A DNA stretch of 35,034 nt from a virus. A program made the translations under genes and the position numbers. The stretch is from IMG/VR virus record IMGVR_UViG_3300032893_000200, positions 1 through 35,034 of that record; one strand, given 5' to 3'. The notes under the pieces were generated by a model that had not been told where the DNA came from, did not search any database, and was given only the letters and a program-made list of their open reading frames with translations. Shown here piece by piece: positions 7,912 through 17,014 of this stretch. The number at the start of each line of letters is the position of its first letter. Position 1 is the stretch's first letter.

Positions 7912-8868
7912 GTGGCTACGCCTATCGGCACCAACGAGGTCAACTCGATCTCGCGGCGATACATCTACCCGACGTTGGTTGACAACGTCTACCGATCAAA
8001 CTTGATGTTCTTCCGGCTGAACGCGCGGAACAAGAAGATTCTCCAAGGCGGATACCAGATCGAAGTCCCCTTGGTGTACGCAAAGTTTGCGGCCGGCGGC
8101 TGGTACCAGGGTTTCGACGTCCTCGACGTATCCCCCTCGGACACGGTGAAGAACGCGGCGTTCGACTGGAAGCAGGCGTACACGCCAGTCAGCGTGGACG
8201 GCCTCACGCTTATCCGTACGGACAGCCCCGAGGCGATCGTCAACTTCCTCGGCTTCCAGTTTGAGCAGGCGCAGACCAACCTCGCGGACATCATCGGCAG
8301 CGGGGTCTGGTCCGACGTCATCTCCAACAACAAGTCCGTAGACGGCTTGAAGGGTGCGATCGACGACGGCACCGTCGCCACCACCTATGGTGGACTGTTG
8401 CGGAGTAGCAATACGTTCTGGAAGTCGCAGGTTGACTCTTCCACGACGGCGACAGGTCTTGCGGCGATGCAGGCGCTGTTCGGCAACTGCACAGAAGGTG
8501 CGCGTCATCCGACGATCATTGTCACGACCCAGGCGATCTACAACTTCTACTGGGCGCTGAACACGTCCGGTCAGTCGTTCCCGACGATGCCTGGCGGGAC
8601 GGACGAACTCCTCGCACAGTCTGGTTTCACGAACCTCCTCTTCAACGGAGTGCCGGTCGTCGTAGACTCGTGGGTCCCGACGTCCCATATGTTCATGGTC
8701 AACGAGGACTACGTCTACCTGTTTGTCAACCCGCGTGCAGACTTCAACATGAAGGACTTCCGCGAGCCGATCAACCAGGACGCGATGACGTCCCTCATCT
8801 TGTTCGCTGGTAACGTAGTCCTCAGCAACTGTCAGCGTCACGGCAAGTTTACCGCCCTCACGTCATAG
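7912..8868 (+). CDS. Major capsid protein
   Basis: 318 residues, GTG start with AGAGGAG six bases upstream. It follows the scaffold gene and precedes a small structural gene, the standard slot for the HK97-fold coat protein. Internal features fit: an N-terminal arm (about 1-35), PLVYAKFAAGGWYQGFDVL, an ATIIVTTQ-like central strand (TIIVTTQAIYNFYW, about 201-215), and a C-terminal strand region NGVPVVVDSWVPTSHMFMVN. There is no N-terminal delta-domain or protease cleavage motif that I can see, consistent with a separate scaffold. Family membership is inferred, not searched. Confidence 0.85.
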   Translation: MATPIGTNEVNSISRRYIYPTLVDNVYRSNLMFFRLNARNKKILQGGYQIEVPLVYAKFAAGGWYQGFDVLDVSPSDTVKNAAFDWKQAYTPVSVDGLTLIRTDSPEAIVNFLGFQFEQAQTNLADIIGSGVWSDVISNNKSVDGLKGAIDDGTVATTYGGLLRSSNTFWKSQVDSSTTATGLAAMQALFGNCTEGARHPTIIVTTQAIYNFYWALNTSGQSFPTMPGGTDELLAQSGFTNLLFNGVPVVVDSWVPTSHMFMVNEDYVYLFVNPRADFNMKDFREPINQDAMTSLILFAGNVVLSNCQRHGKFTALTS

Positions 8869-8877
8869 GAGTAACAA

Positions 8878-9708
8878 GTGCCTACTGCTGGAATCTCTAA
8901 CCCTCAGGGCGCGTACGGCCAGCCGTTGTTCGCACAGGACGGGTTGAACGAACAGCTTCTCGTTGAGGTTGTCAACAACACGGGTGGCCCGCTTGTCCAG
9001 GGCATGGTCATGTGTTGGGACATCCTCACGGCTGCATCTGCCGTCGCGTCCATCCTCTTCGCGTCAGCCGCCACCGGCACGGTCGCGACACAGACGCTCA
9101 CCGTCGCATCCTCCACGGCGTCCTTCGCCCAGAAGATTGCGACGATCACGAACGTCAAGTATGCGACAACGGGTATCGGCGTGCTGAACGGTTACGTCGG
9201 CCCGATGGCGATGGTGCACGACAGCGTCAGCGGTTCGACGTTCACCAACGCCTACCTCCCGTATGCGACGGCGACGAACGGCCTGCAAACGACCTCGGCT
9301 GTGTATGAGTCGCCTCAGGCGGCTGTCCAGCAGGGTGTTGGGTTGCCGGCGATTGCGACAGCTTCCGACGCGGGCCGGTACGTCACCTTCTCGTCTCTCA
9401 CGTCCACGACCCTTCTGGCGAAGGACCCGCTGGTGTGCGGTGTCGTCAGCCCGACGGGCGATGCGGGGACGAACGCGACGATCATTCAGCCCGGCGCTCC
9501 GTTCCTCATGTGTGTCGGCGGCATCGCGCGAGTCAATGTCAGCGGTGCGACGGTAGCGGCGAATGCGGCGATCTGTACGGCGGCTGGTGTTGTCGGTGCG
9601 GCAGACGACGCCACGCCTACCCTCGGCAATCAGCTTGGTACGTCCCTGGAAGCCAACACGGCCAAGGACACGAACAACACGATCCGCGCCATCATCAAGC
9701 TCGCGTAA
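8878..9708 (+). CDS. Probable head decoration or minor capsid protein
   Basis: 276 residues, GTG start with AGGAG six bases upstream, the same initiation signal as the capsid gene, so high expression is likely. The sequence is Ala/Thr/Val/Gly-rich, low in charge, and has repeated short beta strands, as in abundant capsid-surface or cement proteins. QGMVMCWD (about 41-48) and LMCVGGIARV (about 210-219) mark hydrophobic core segments. No membrane span or enzyme motif is present. The role is inferred from position and expression signals. Confidence 0.65.
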   Translation: MPTAGISNPQGAYGQPLFAQDGLNEQLLVEVVNNTGGPLVQGMVMCWDILTAASAVASILFASAATGTVATQTLTVASSTASFAQKIATITNVKYATTGIGVLNGYVGPMAMVHDSVSGSTFTNAYLPYATATNGLQTTSAVYESPQAAVQQGVGLPAIATASDAGRYVTFSSLTSTTLLAKDPLVCGVVSPTGDAGTNATIIQPGAPFLMCVGGIARVNVSGATVAANAAICTAAGVVGAADDATPTLGNQLGTSLEANTAKDTNNTIRAIIKLA

Positions 9709-9718
9709 AGGACTCAGC

Positions 9719-10468
9719 ATGGCTTTGGAATCCGGTGAGATTATCCGTGCAATCAATAAGGGCGATATGCCGTTGACCCTAACGTACGGGTCACGCGACT
9801 ATGTCCTGCATCCCGATCGTGAAGCGGCGATTCCGTTCGACTGCATGGTGTCGTACTTCGGCGACCCTCGTGCGATGTCGACGATTCGCTCAGTCCGCGA
9901 CACGTTCGGGATCGTCACCTGGATTCCCGACCGGGACACGGAAGTACGACGGCTCCGAGTCAAATGGGGGATTTACGCGGGGGACGCGCGCCTCATACAA
10001 CTGAACATTCCCGTGGAGTTCTACGACTTCGACGGTCAACGTATCGAGACAGTCGTAGATGACCCGCTCGGGGAACGGATCAACATTCAGCCGCAGACGG
10101 TCAGCGAAGTCTCCCTGCTGCATTCGCAGGTCGTCGCGCTCCAAGCACGACTGGATCAGGTTGAAGCAGCCAACCGTCCCGGTGCTTCCCCTGTAGATGC
10201 GGAAATCGAAGACTCTGCGTTCGACGGCAACGAAACTCTGCCGACGTCGTCCTTGGAGGATCAGGCCGTTGCACACTTCGCCCATCCCGCCGGTACGTCG
10301 CCAGTTTCCCCAACCCGCGACGCCTCCGACATTCCCGTCGATTCGTCCCAGTCCGACTACCAAGGTGGAGTCGCGGCGCAGTCCCATTCCGTAACGGACG
10401 AAACCGGTAACACGGTAAAGCTCCAATACACGGCCGAAGACTTGGCCCGTATGCGTGACGAGGCGTAA
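9719..10468 (+). CDS. Conserved-looking head-region protein, 249 aa
   Basis: The N-terminal domain (about 1-115) contains YGSRDYVLHPDREAAIPFD and MVSYFGDPRAM, a compact beta-rich module. A helical heptad-like segment follows (about 128-152, VSLLHSQVVALQARLDQVEA), then a Ser/Thr/Asp-rich variable tail and a short basic end. The ATG at 9719 has AAAGGA upstream and suits this better than the longer open frame that runs into the preceding gene. Position after the decoration protein suggests a head or connector role, but no family can be named. Confidence 0.7.
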   Translation: MALESGEIIRAINKGDMPLTLTYGSRDYVLHPDREAAIPFDCMVSYFGDPRAMSTIRSVRDTFGIVTWIPDRDTEVRRLRVKWGIYAGDARLIQLNIPVEFYDFDGQRIETVVDDPLGERINIQPQTVSEVSLLHSQVVALQARLDQVEAANRPGASPVDAEIEDSAFDGNETLPTSSLEDQAVAHFAHPAGTSPVSPTRDASDIPVDSSQSDYQGGVAAQSHSVTDETGNTVKLQYTAEDLARMRDEA

Positions 10469-10830
10469 TGGGACATCTCTTTCCGCGCGAACAACTTGAG
10501 CGGAAGTCTCTTGAAGAAATCCTGTTCATCATCGTAGAACTTGGAGAAATGCAAATGTCCGCCATTGATAACCTGAACGCGGCAGTCTCGCAGCTTCAAT
10601 CGGAAGTTGCGGCCCTTATCGACAAGGTGACGTCGACGGATCAGTCGCCGGCGATCCAGTCCGCAGCCGACGCCATCACGGCCGTAGACAACCAGATCGC
10701 GAACGTCCTCAACCCTCCGTTTGTCACCAAGCTCACGGGCGAGACGTACGATGCGTACGTCGCTCGGGCGACGGCGGCAGGCCAGACGATCCTCGACGAA
10801 GCGTCATGGGACGCACTTCCCGTAAGCTGA
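10468..10830 (+). CDS. Hypothetical coiled-coil protein with possible second start
   Basis: 120 residues from the TAATG-overlapping ATG at 10468. An internal ATG at 10555 (giving 91 residues) has GGAG eight bases upstream, so two products are possible. The helical segment AIDNLNAAVSQLQSEVAALI (about 31-50) is a clear heptad-like coil. The C-terminal part resembles a small compact helix pair (TYDAYVARATAAGQTILDEA). No family is recognised. It is coupled by TGATG to the next gene. Confidence 0.65.
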   Translation: MGHLFPREQLERKSLEEILFIIVELGEMQMSAIDNLNAAVSQLQSEVAALIDKVTSTDQSPAIQSAADAITAVDNQIANVLNPPFVTKLTGETYDAYVARATAAGQTILDEASWDALPVS

Positions 10831-11009
10831 TGTTCCCGCCGTCCCTCGCCAAGTTCCTCATCGCGGCCATCACGGCCGGTGCGATCACGGCTAACGCGGT
10901 CGCACGGGCGCACGGCTGGGGGAACGTCGATTGGACGCCGATCGGGACAGCATGGGCCGGTGCGTTCGCCGTCTACGCGTACCCGAACACGACGAAGCCG
11001 GCGGCATGA
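10830..11009 (+). CDS. Small membrane protein, holin candidate
   Basis: 59 residues, start overlapping the previous stop as TGATG. It has a hydrophobic segment at about 7-24 (KFLIAAITAGAITANAVA), a turn with Trp and Asp (GWGNVDW), a second weaker segment at about 38-51 (TAWAGAFAVYAYP), and a Pro/Lys/Thr tail. Two spans and this length fit a class II holin, which would open the membrane for the endolysin encoded on the other strand at 27600-28295. There are other small membrane proteins in this genome, so the role is unproven. Confidence 0.6.
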   Translation: MFPPSLAKFLIAAITAGAITANAVARAHGWGNVDWTPIGTAWAGAFAVYAYPNTTKPAA

Positions 11010-11010
11010 T

Positions 11011-11307
11011 GTGGAGCTACACACTCTAATCGGCGCGCCCCACTCAAAGCTCCTCGACGAACTCTCACGAACCGTCGAGGAGCTTTGTGCCGTCATAGAC
11101 GAACTGGCCTTTACGAAGTCTGAGGAGCTACGGACGGCGGCGCTAGCCTGGACCGGCGAACCCGGCGACTCCGTCCAGAAAAAGGACCGCGCCGCCAAAT
11201 ATCGCTCAGCCACGACGACGATGGAACTTTACCATCTGGAAGGCAAGCGGGACGCGCTCATTGAGCGGAAGTTCTTCATCATACGGTTATTGGATCAGGA
11301 GAGTTAA
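11011..11307 (+). CDS. Hypothetical helical protein, 98 aa
   Basis: Starts with GTG at 11011 right after the preceding gene (GGCGG upstream). An alternative longer frame would overlap the membrane protein and has no sensible sequence. It is almost all alpha-helix with charged faces (LLDELSRTVEELCAVIDELA; YHLEGKRDALIERKFFIIRL). The 5' part of the gene contains a perfect 15-bp inverted repeat. No family is recognised. Confidence 0.6.
   Translation: MELHTLIGAPHSKLLDELSRTVEELCAVIDELAFTKSEELRTAALAWTGEPGDSVQKKDRAAKYRSATTTMELYHLEGKRDALIERKFFIIRLLDQES
11045..11087. repeat. Perfect 15-bp inverted repeat inside a gene
   Basis: CAAAGCTCCTCGACG (11045-11059) and CGTCGAGGAGCTTTG (11073-11087) are perfect reverse complements, separated by 13 bases. 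In RNA this is a very stable stem near codons 12-26 of the 98-residue gene. The 3' arm ends in CTTTG rather than a T-tract, so it is at best a weak terminator. It lies between the holin-like gene and the large fibre gene and may tune expression at that boundary. Confidence 0.75.
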
Positions 11308-14127
11308 ATGCCTACCGGCGAAGGCGAAGTAGGATTCATTCCGTCAGGCGCCGCATACGGTTACCCGGCGACGAACGATCCGCAAGCTGACCAGACGACT
11401 CATAAGCTGATCGGGTCGTCCATCTTCCCGATGTCATGGACGGACGGCACGTACACGTACAGCATTACATCAGCGTCCGGTACGCTCACCTTTGAGGTTG
11501 TTGACAACGCGACAGGTCTTAAGTCGGCTTCACTGTACCTTACGATTAGCGGATCACAGACTGCCGTCAACTCGTCCGCGACAACTTCTGGATCAATCTC
11601 CCAGGGCACTCCGATATCAAACGCCGGTGGCGGAAACGACTACTACGAAATCGACGGCAACAATCAGCACTTCTCAATCCAGCTAGGTACGGGCTCACCC
11701 AACGGTGTCGTCACGTCCATCTACAAGGGTGGACTGTTCATTGACACGGCCGCACCTGCCGTATGGCAGGCGACGGGCGCTGCCGCAACGACATGGGTGA
11801 ATGTCGCCGGCTCAGGGTCATCTCCCCTAACGACCAAGGGTGACTTGTACGGTTTCGACACGGCAAATAACCGTATTCCCGTAGGCGCGAACGGCCAGGT
11901 TCTCACAGCCGATAGCACGCAGGCGCTCGGCGTGAAATGGGCGGCGTCCGGGTCAACGCCCGCGCTCACCAACGCCCACATCTTCGTCGGCAACGGTTCC
12001 AATGTTGCGACGGATGTAGCGATGTCCGGTGATGCGACAATCGCCAACACGGGCGCGTTGACCATCGCCAACCTTGCCGTCACGAACGCGAAGATAGCCA
12101 ACTCGACGATCGACCTGACGGCGAAGGTAACTGGTAGCCTTCCCGTATCGAATGGCGGGACGGGCCTCGGAACCCTTACAGCCCATGCTCTTATGCTCGG
12201 CGAAGGCACGTCCAACGTAGCGTTCGCCGGCCCCGGTACGTCCGCACAAATCCTTATCGCACAAGGCGTCTCCGCTGACCCGACGTTTAACACGGTCAGT
12301 GGAGATGTAACGATCAGCGCGTCAGGCGTTACGGCTATTGGGTCAGGTAAAGTAACGAATGCAATGCTAGCGGGCAGCATCGACCTAACAGCGAAAGTGA
12401 CCGGCACGCTCCCGGTAGGTAACGGCGGCATCGGTGTCGCGAACCCGACAGCCCATGCGGTACTGGTTGGCGAAGGGTCATCTGCGGTTACGCCTATCAC
12501 CGTCGGGACGAACGGTCAGCTTCTCATCGGCCAGACCTCCGCAGACCCCGCGTTCACGACGGTCAGCGGCGACATCACCATCAACAATACGGGTGTCACG
12601 GCGATTGGCAGCGGCAAGGTTACGAACGCCATGCTGGCGGGCTCGATAGACCTGACGACCAAGGTTACGGGCACACTTCCCGTAGGCAATGGCGGGACGG
12701 GTATAGCGAATCCTACGGCGCACAAGCTGATCGTCGGTAACGGTTCGTCTGCAATGACGCAGCTTGCGGTTGGGACGACAGACCAAGTGTTGCTTGGTGC
12801 GTCTGCCGCCGATCCCGTCTTCACGACTCTTACGGGCGACGTGACGATATCCGGTGGGGCGACCGCCATCGGATCAGGTAAAGTGACGAACGCGATGCTC
12901 GCCGGGAGTATTGACCTGACGACGAAAGTCACGGGTATTCTTCCTGTCGCAAACGGCGGCACGGGTGCGAACACGCTCACAGCACACGGTGTCGTCATCG
13001 GTAATACGACATCGGCGGTGAACGTCACATCCGCCGGTACGGCAGGCCAAGTCCTCACATCTAACGGTGCCAGCGCAGACCCCACATTCCAAGCGAATGC
13101 GTCCGCTATCTTCCTTACGCCGACGGCGACAAAGACGACGACGTACTCAGCGGCAGCCGGCGAGCTTGTCGTCTGCGACACGACGTCTGGCGGGTTCACG
13201 GTCACACTCCCTACGACTCCGGCGGACGGCACACGGGTCGGGATGCGACGTCTCAACACGGGTGGAACGGCCAACACGATTAACGTAGCGACAGGCGGCA
13301 GCGACACGTTCGACCTAGGCGGGACGGTTCTCGCATTTCTCCTTCCGCTCCAGGAAATCGTCTTCCAATACAAGACGTCCACGGCAGCCTGGTACACGAT
13401 CGCAGGGTACGTTTCCGTCGGTCAGATGGACCTCCGCTACATGCTCACCCGTACGACGAGTAAAACGAGTGCGTATAACGCGGTAGCTGGTGACCTTGTT
13501 GTCGTCGATACGACATCAGGTGGTGTGACCATCACGCTACCAACAGCACCGTCGCTGAACACAACGATCGGAGTGAAACTCATCGTTAAGGGTGGGACGA
13601 ATGTCTGTACGGTCGCGACGGGCGGTTCAGACGTATTCGAGAACACGTCTGGTGCAACGACATACCTCATCACGGCTGTCAACCAAGTCGTTACGTTCCG
13701 CTACAACACGACAGGTGCCATCTGGACCGTTGTTGCGGACGCTGCCGTTCCTATACCTCGTCATGTTCAGATCGTCATAACGGACCCCAACACGGTAGTT
13801 GCGACGGGCACGAACGTCGCGTATTTTCGCGTGCCGTCTGACATGGCGGGTTACAAGATTACGGCTGTAGCGTCATCCGTTTCAACGGTGTCGTCGTCGG
13901 GTCTTCCTACTGTTACCTTGACAAATGCGACGGGATCATTAGCGATTCTTTCTACGGCACTTACTATCGACGCATCCGAGACGGACTCTTCGACGGCCGC
14001 GACCCCCGCCGTCATCAACACATCGAACAATCAAGTTGCGGCTGCGGATCAAATCCAGGTAAATGTTACGGTTGCAGGGACGGGGACGAAGGGGCTCCTC
14101 GTCGACCTCTACTTCACGCCCGCGTAA
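11308..14127 (+). CDS. Large repetitive virion fibre protein
   Basis: 939 residues starting directly after the previous stop with AGGAGA upstream. The N-terminal part (about 1-170) is beta-rich. The centre (about 250-600) carries four copies of a module of about 88-91 residues marked by VTNAMLAGSIDLT.KVTG.LPV.NGGTG. The C-terminal part has two copies (about 611 and 719) of a module containing AGELVV.DTTSGG.T.TLPT and INVATGGSD. Gly/Thr/Ser-rich repeats with few charges and few Cys are typical of trimeric phage fibres. There is no enzymatic motif and no recognised chaperone domain. Likely role: tail or head fibre contacting the host. Confidence 0.8.
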   Translation: MPTGEGEVGFIPSGAAYGYPATNDPQADQTTHKLIGSSIFPMSWTDGTYTYSITSASGTLTFEVVDNATGLKSASLYLTISGSQTAVNSSATTSGSISQGTPISNAGGGNDYYEIDGNNQHFSIQLGTGSPNGVVTSIYKGGLFIDTAAPAVWQATGAAATTWVNVAGSGSSPLTTKGDLYGFDTANNRIPVGANGQVLTADSTQALGVKWAASGSTPALTNAHIFVGNGSNVATDVAMSGDATIANTGALTIANLAVTNAKIANSTIDLTAKVTGSLPVSNGGTGLGTLTAHALMLGEGTSNVAFAGPGTSAQILIAQGVSADPTFNTVSGDVTISASGVTAIGSGKVTNAMLAGSIDLTAKVTGTLPVGNGGIGVANPTAHAVLVGEGSSAVTPITVGTNGQLLIGQTSADPAFTTVSGDITINNTGVTAIGSGKVTNAMLAGSIDLTTKVTGTLPVGNGGTGIANPTAHKLIVGNGSSAMTQLAVGTTDQVLLGASAADPVFTTLTGDVTISGGATAIGSGKVTNAMLAGSIDLTTKVTGILPVANGGTGANTLTAHGVVIGNTTSAVNVTSAGTAGQVLTSNGASADPTFQANASAIFLTPTATKTTTYSAAAGELVVCDTTSGGFTVTLPTTPADGTRVGMRRLNTGGTANTINVATGGSDTFDLGGTVLAFLLPLQEIVFQYKTSTAAWYTIAGYVSVGQMDLRYMLTRTTSKTSAYNAVAGDLVVVDTTSGGVTITLPTAPSLNTTIGVKLIVKGGTNVCTVATGGSDVFENTSGATTYLITAVNQVVTFRYNTTGAIWTVVADAAVPIPRHVQIVITDPNTVVATGTNVAYFRVPSDMAGYKITAVASSVSTVSSSGLPTVTLTNATGSLAILSTALTIDASETDSSTAATPAVINTSNNQVAAADQIQVNVTVAGTGTKGLLVDLYFTPA
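12064..13000 (+). repeat. Tandem coding repeats of about 264-273 bp in the fibre gene
   Basis: The IGSGK-VTNAMLAGSIDLT module begins at 12337, 12604 and 12868, with a diverged first copy near 12064. Spacing is about 270, 267 and 264 bp. The protein sequences of copies 2-4 are nearly identical in the core while many third codon positions differ (for example AAAGTAACGAATGC against AAGGTTACGAACGC). The repeats are therefore old enough to have drifted but kept by selection, and are not an assembly artefact. Confidence 0.8.
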
Positions 14128-14129
14128 TC

Positions 14130-15230
14130 ATGGCATTCTCGTATTATCGCTCTATCACGATTGACCACACGAAATGCGGTAGTGGGGACTCGTCCGGGTT
14201 CCCCGTCCTTATTTCAGGAACGTACTCGTATCTTGCTACCGTAGGTAACGGTGGTAAGGTGCAGAATGCTAACGGTTACGACGTAGGATTCTACTCGGAT
14301 AGTGCCCTCACGACTAAGCTTCCGTGGGAAGTAGAGCTTTATACGGCGTCTACCGGACTTGTTATTTATTGGGTTCAGGTTCCCACTCTTTCCGTTTCCG
14401 TAGATACAGTTATCTACATGGCGTACGGTGATCCGTCTATTAGCACAGATCAATCAAATAAGACGGGGACGTGGGATTCTGGATTCGCGGCCGTTTATCA
14501 CATGAACGACAATGCTGCGAACTCTAATGTCCTGGACTCAACGAGTAACGCGAACACGGGAACCGCAACGAACGGTTCTCCGATCAACACCAACACTTCC
14601 GGGTTCGGCGGCCAGACCGGGAAGATTGGAAGTTGCATTGCTTTTGACGGAAGTTCGCAGTACATCACTATCCCCAACAGTACGAGTCTTAATAGTTGGC
14701 TTGCGCTGACCGTCTCCGCGTGGATAAAGGCCAGCACGGGGATGGCGCAGTACGCGCGTCTCATGGAGAAGGGTTCGAACAACGAGTGGACGCTCGCGTG
14801 GAACGTTACCGCAGGATCGAACAAGCTTTCTCTTCAACTGATCGGACAGTCCGGCGTATCGGTGACGTCCTCTTCGGCGCTTGCGGACGGATCTACGTGG
14901 CACAAGGTCGACGCGGTCATCACGCATCCGAGTAACTATGCGGAGTCGCTGGGGGTTGATAACTCGTTCACCTCAGGAATAACGTCGAACTCGACACCGA
15001 CGAAAACGCACGATCTGCGCATTGCCAACTATGGTGGAGGCGGACTTCTTTATAAAGGGTCAATAGATGAGATTCGTATCTCGACTGTTAACCGCAACAC
15101 GGATTGGTTAACCTCAGAGTATAACGGTCAATCTGCACCCGACAAGGGTACGTTTGGCTCGTCCGGGTTTTATACGGTCGGTAGTGAGATAGCAACTACA
15201 AGTTTTCATCCGCAAGTTAGGGTCTTTTAA
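14130..15230 (+). CDS. Adhesin with DUF2341-like and LamG/concanavalin A-like domains
   Basis: 366 residues. The N-terminal domain (about 1-110) has YRSITIDHTKCGSG, FPVLISGTY, LPWEVELY and YMAYGDPS, which match the DUF2341 pattern. The second domain (about 120-340) has the LamG/ConA-like pattern: VYHMND, a DSTSNANTGT segment, IAFDGSSQYITIPNS, LTVSAWIKAS, and the closing GSIDEIRIS with WLTSEYNGQ. Such modules bind cell-surface sugars. It follows the fibre gene and precedes the nozzle, so it is probably a receptor-binding protein. GC content looks visibly lower than in its neighbours, suggesting recent acquisition. No upstream ribosome-binding site is evident; coupling to the gene before is likely. 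Confidence 0.8.
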   Translation: MAFSYYRSITIDHTKCGSGDSSGFPVLISGTYSYLATVGNGGKVQNANGYDVGFYSDSALTTKLPWEVELYTASTGLVIYWVQVPTLSVSVDTVIYMAYGDPSISTDQSNKTGTWDSGFAAVYHMNDNAANSNVLDSTSNANTGTATNGSPINTNTSGFGGQTGKIGSCIAFDGSSQYITIPNSTSLNSWLALTVSAWIKASTGMAQYARLMEKGSNNEWTLAWNVTAGSNKLSLQLIGQSGVSVTSSSALADGSTWHKVDAVITHPSNYAESLGVDNSFTSGITSNSTPTKTHDLRIANYGGGGLLYKGSIDEIRISTVNRNTDWLTSEYNGQSAPDKGTFGSSGFYTVGSEIATTSFHPQVRVF

Positions 15231-17014
15231 TGCCTGACACGCCACCAATCCTCTCGTCCACGTACCCGGATTTTTCTCCTGGTATCGTCAGCAATATCCG
15301 GCAAGTATCGTCGTCATCACCGTCCACGCCTGGGTATTTCTTCGCGCCAATGGGGACGGCCGCAGAAGGGACGTTCCGCTGTGTCGCGAACGACTACGGC
15401 GACCTTGTGCCCGCCCCAACGTACGACACCTCGCGGTCATTCACCCGTACTCTGTCAGGGTTGAACGGCGTCAACGACCTGTACCGTTACGTTGGACTAA
15501 ACACGATGGGGCCTATCGTCCCGTCCGCCGCATCGTATGCGAACGTCAACCTCTCCGACGCCGTGTACGTTGCCATTGAGTATAACGTCCAGACGGCAGG
15601 TCCCACGTTCACGCGCACCATGTCGTCATTCGTCCACAAGCCGTACACGTCCCCGGCAACGAACTACGACCTGCCCGCGCGTACGGGTGCAGGTGCGGGG
15701 ACAGCTATCGGCTTGACATCCTGCCACGTGATGACGTTCGCCAATACGCGCGCGGGTGTCACACCGTACACGCAACCAGGCCATCCGGTGACGTTCGCGG
15801 AATGGGCAGAGTCCATTTTCTTTGAGAAGGCAAGCGGACCGAACAACTACATCTGGACGATGCCCGACCCCGCGTCCCCTGGTACGGACTCCGTTGCCGC
15901 ACTCACCATTCCGTCTGCTGGTCCCGCACAGATCGTCGCGCATCAAGGACGAGTGCTGTTCTTGCAGTCGCCGGCGACAGAAGGTGTTGCAGATAACTTC
16001 GCCGGCGGTGTCAACCTTACGAACGAATACATCGCATACACGGACCCGCCGAACAGTATCGTGATGACGACGCCGATCGTACTAGACCCGCAGTTTCCAG
16101 GCGGATACGGCGCGTGGGGCAGTATTACGTTCGGCGAACTGCTGCTCGTGAAACGATCGCACGGTGCGCTGCTGATCGACGGCGACATCTACGCCCCGAC
16201 CGTGACGCGCCTCCCAGGCGTCCAATCCACGGGCGGCATACGAGGTGCGGCGACACCGTGCATCGCGGGCTTGATGTACGTTGCGGAGGACGGTGCGTAC
16301 CTGTGGGAAGGCGGCAGTACCAGTCGCAAAGTTTCCAAGATCAACGACCGCTTCTTTGCCAGGTTCGACACGTCAGGTAACGCGATCACGGGCTCAGACG
16401 GCGTCACAGTCCAGCATTGTTCGTGGGGTCAGTACGTCGTCTTCCCGAATAACTGGATGTACGACTGCATCAACGACTCCTGGTGGCAGCTAGAAGATCC
16501 GTCCGTGTTCAACATCGCGTTGCCAGCCGCCAGCATGTCCAACACGGCGCTGTTCTATGCGGTGCAGGATGCGGTCACCGGCAGCAGCGGGAATGTCACG
16601 GTAGCCGTGAAATGCTTCACACGTTTCCAGTATGCGTCGTCGTACAAGTGGGTCGGGCAGCCGTTCCCTCCGTCCGTCAACCGTCGTATCGACATCCGCG
16701 AAGTGACCATCACGCTCGCCAACATCCCCGCAACAGGTGCGGTGGTGACGGTCAACTTCGTCGGTGATAATGCGACGACACCAGCTACCGGCCAGACGAT
16801 CCAGTTTGCGATCCCGCCCGGCTCCCCGTACCCTGTGACCCTTCATCAGAAGTGTGCGTTCCAAGGCGACTACATCAGCCCGATTATCACCGTCGCGGCT
16901 GGCACGGTAGGCTCCCCCGATCTGACATCTCCCGCGCCAACGATCCCGAAAGGCGGGCTGACGATCGGCTGGTCTGAGGCTGAACCGTTCGCGGCTGAGG
17001 TTTCCCCAGAGTAA
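15230..17014 (+). CDS. Tail nozzle (tail tubular B-like or stabilisation protein)
   Basis: 594 residues, start overlapping the previous stop (TAATG). Successive beta strands with motifs such as AQIVAHQGRVLFLQSP, WGSITFGELLLVKRSHGALL, GLMYVAEDGAYLWEGG and YDCINDSWWQLEDPS are typical of the beta-propeller nozzle proteins of podoviruses (P22 gp10 or T7 gp12 type), which plug and extend the short tail. The neighbouring adaptor-like gene at 17658 and the absence of tape-measure or tube genes support this. Family assignment is by fold pattern and order, not by search. Confidence 0.7.
   Translation: MPDTPPILSSTYPDFSPGIVSNIRQVSSSSPSTPGYFFAPMGTAAEGTFRCVANDYGDLVPAPTYDTSRSFTRTLSGLNGVNDLYRYVGLNTMGPIVPSAASYANVNLSDAVYVAIEYNVQTAGPTFTRTMSSFVHKPYTSPATNYDLPARTGAGAGTAIGLTSCHVMTFANTRAGVTPYTQPGHPVTFAEWAESIFFEKASGPNNYIWTMPDPASPGTDSVAALTIPSAGPAQIVAHQGRVLFLQSPATEGVADNFAGGVNLTNEYIAYTDPPNSIVMTTPIVLDPQFPGGYGAWGSITFGELLLVKRSHGALLIDGDIYAPTVTRLPGVQSTGGIRGAATPCIAGLMYVAEDGAYLWEGGSTSRKVSKINDRFFARFDTSGNAITGSDGVTVQHCSWGQYVVFPNNWMYDCINDSWWQLEDPSVFNIALPAASMSNTALFYAVQDAVTGSSGNVTVAVKCFTRFQYASSYKWVGQPFPPSVNRRIDIREVTITLANIPATGAVVTVNFVGDNATTPATGQTIQFAIPPGSPYPVTLHQKCAFQGDYISPIITVAAGTVGSPDLTSPAPTIPKGGLTIGWSEAEPFAAEVSPE

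Noticed and set aside
12516-13397. 293-codon leftward open frame
   Set aside because: Antisense to the fibre gene; Pro/Val-rich translation mirrors the Gly/Thr repeats on the other strand.
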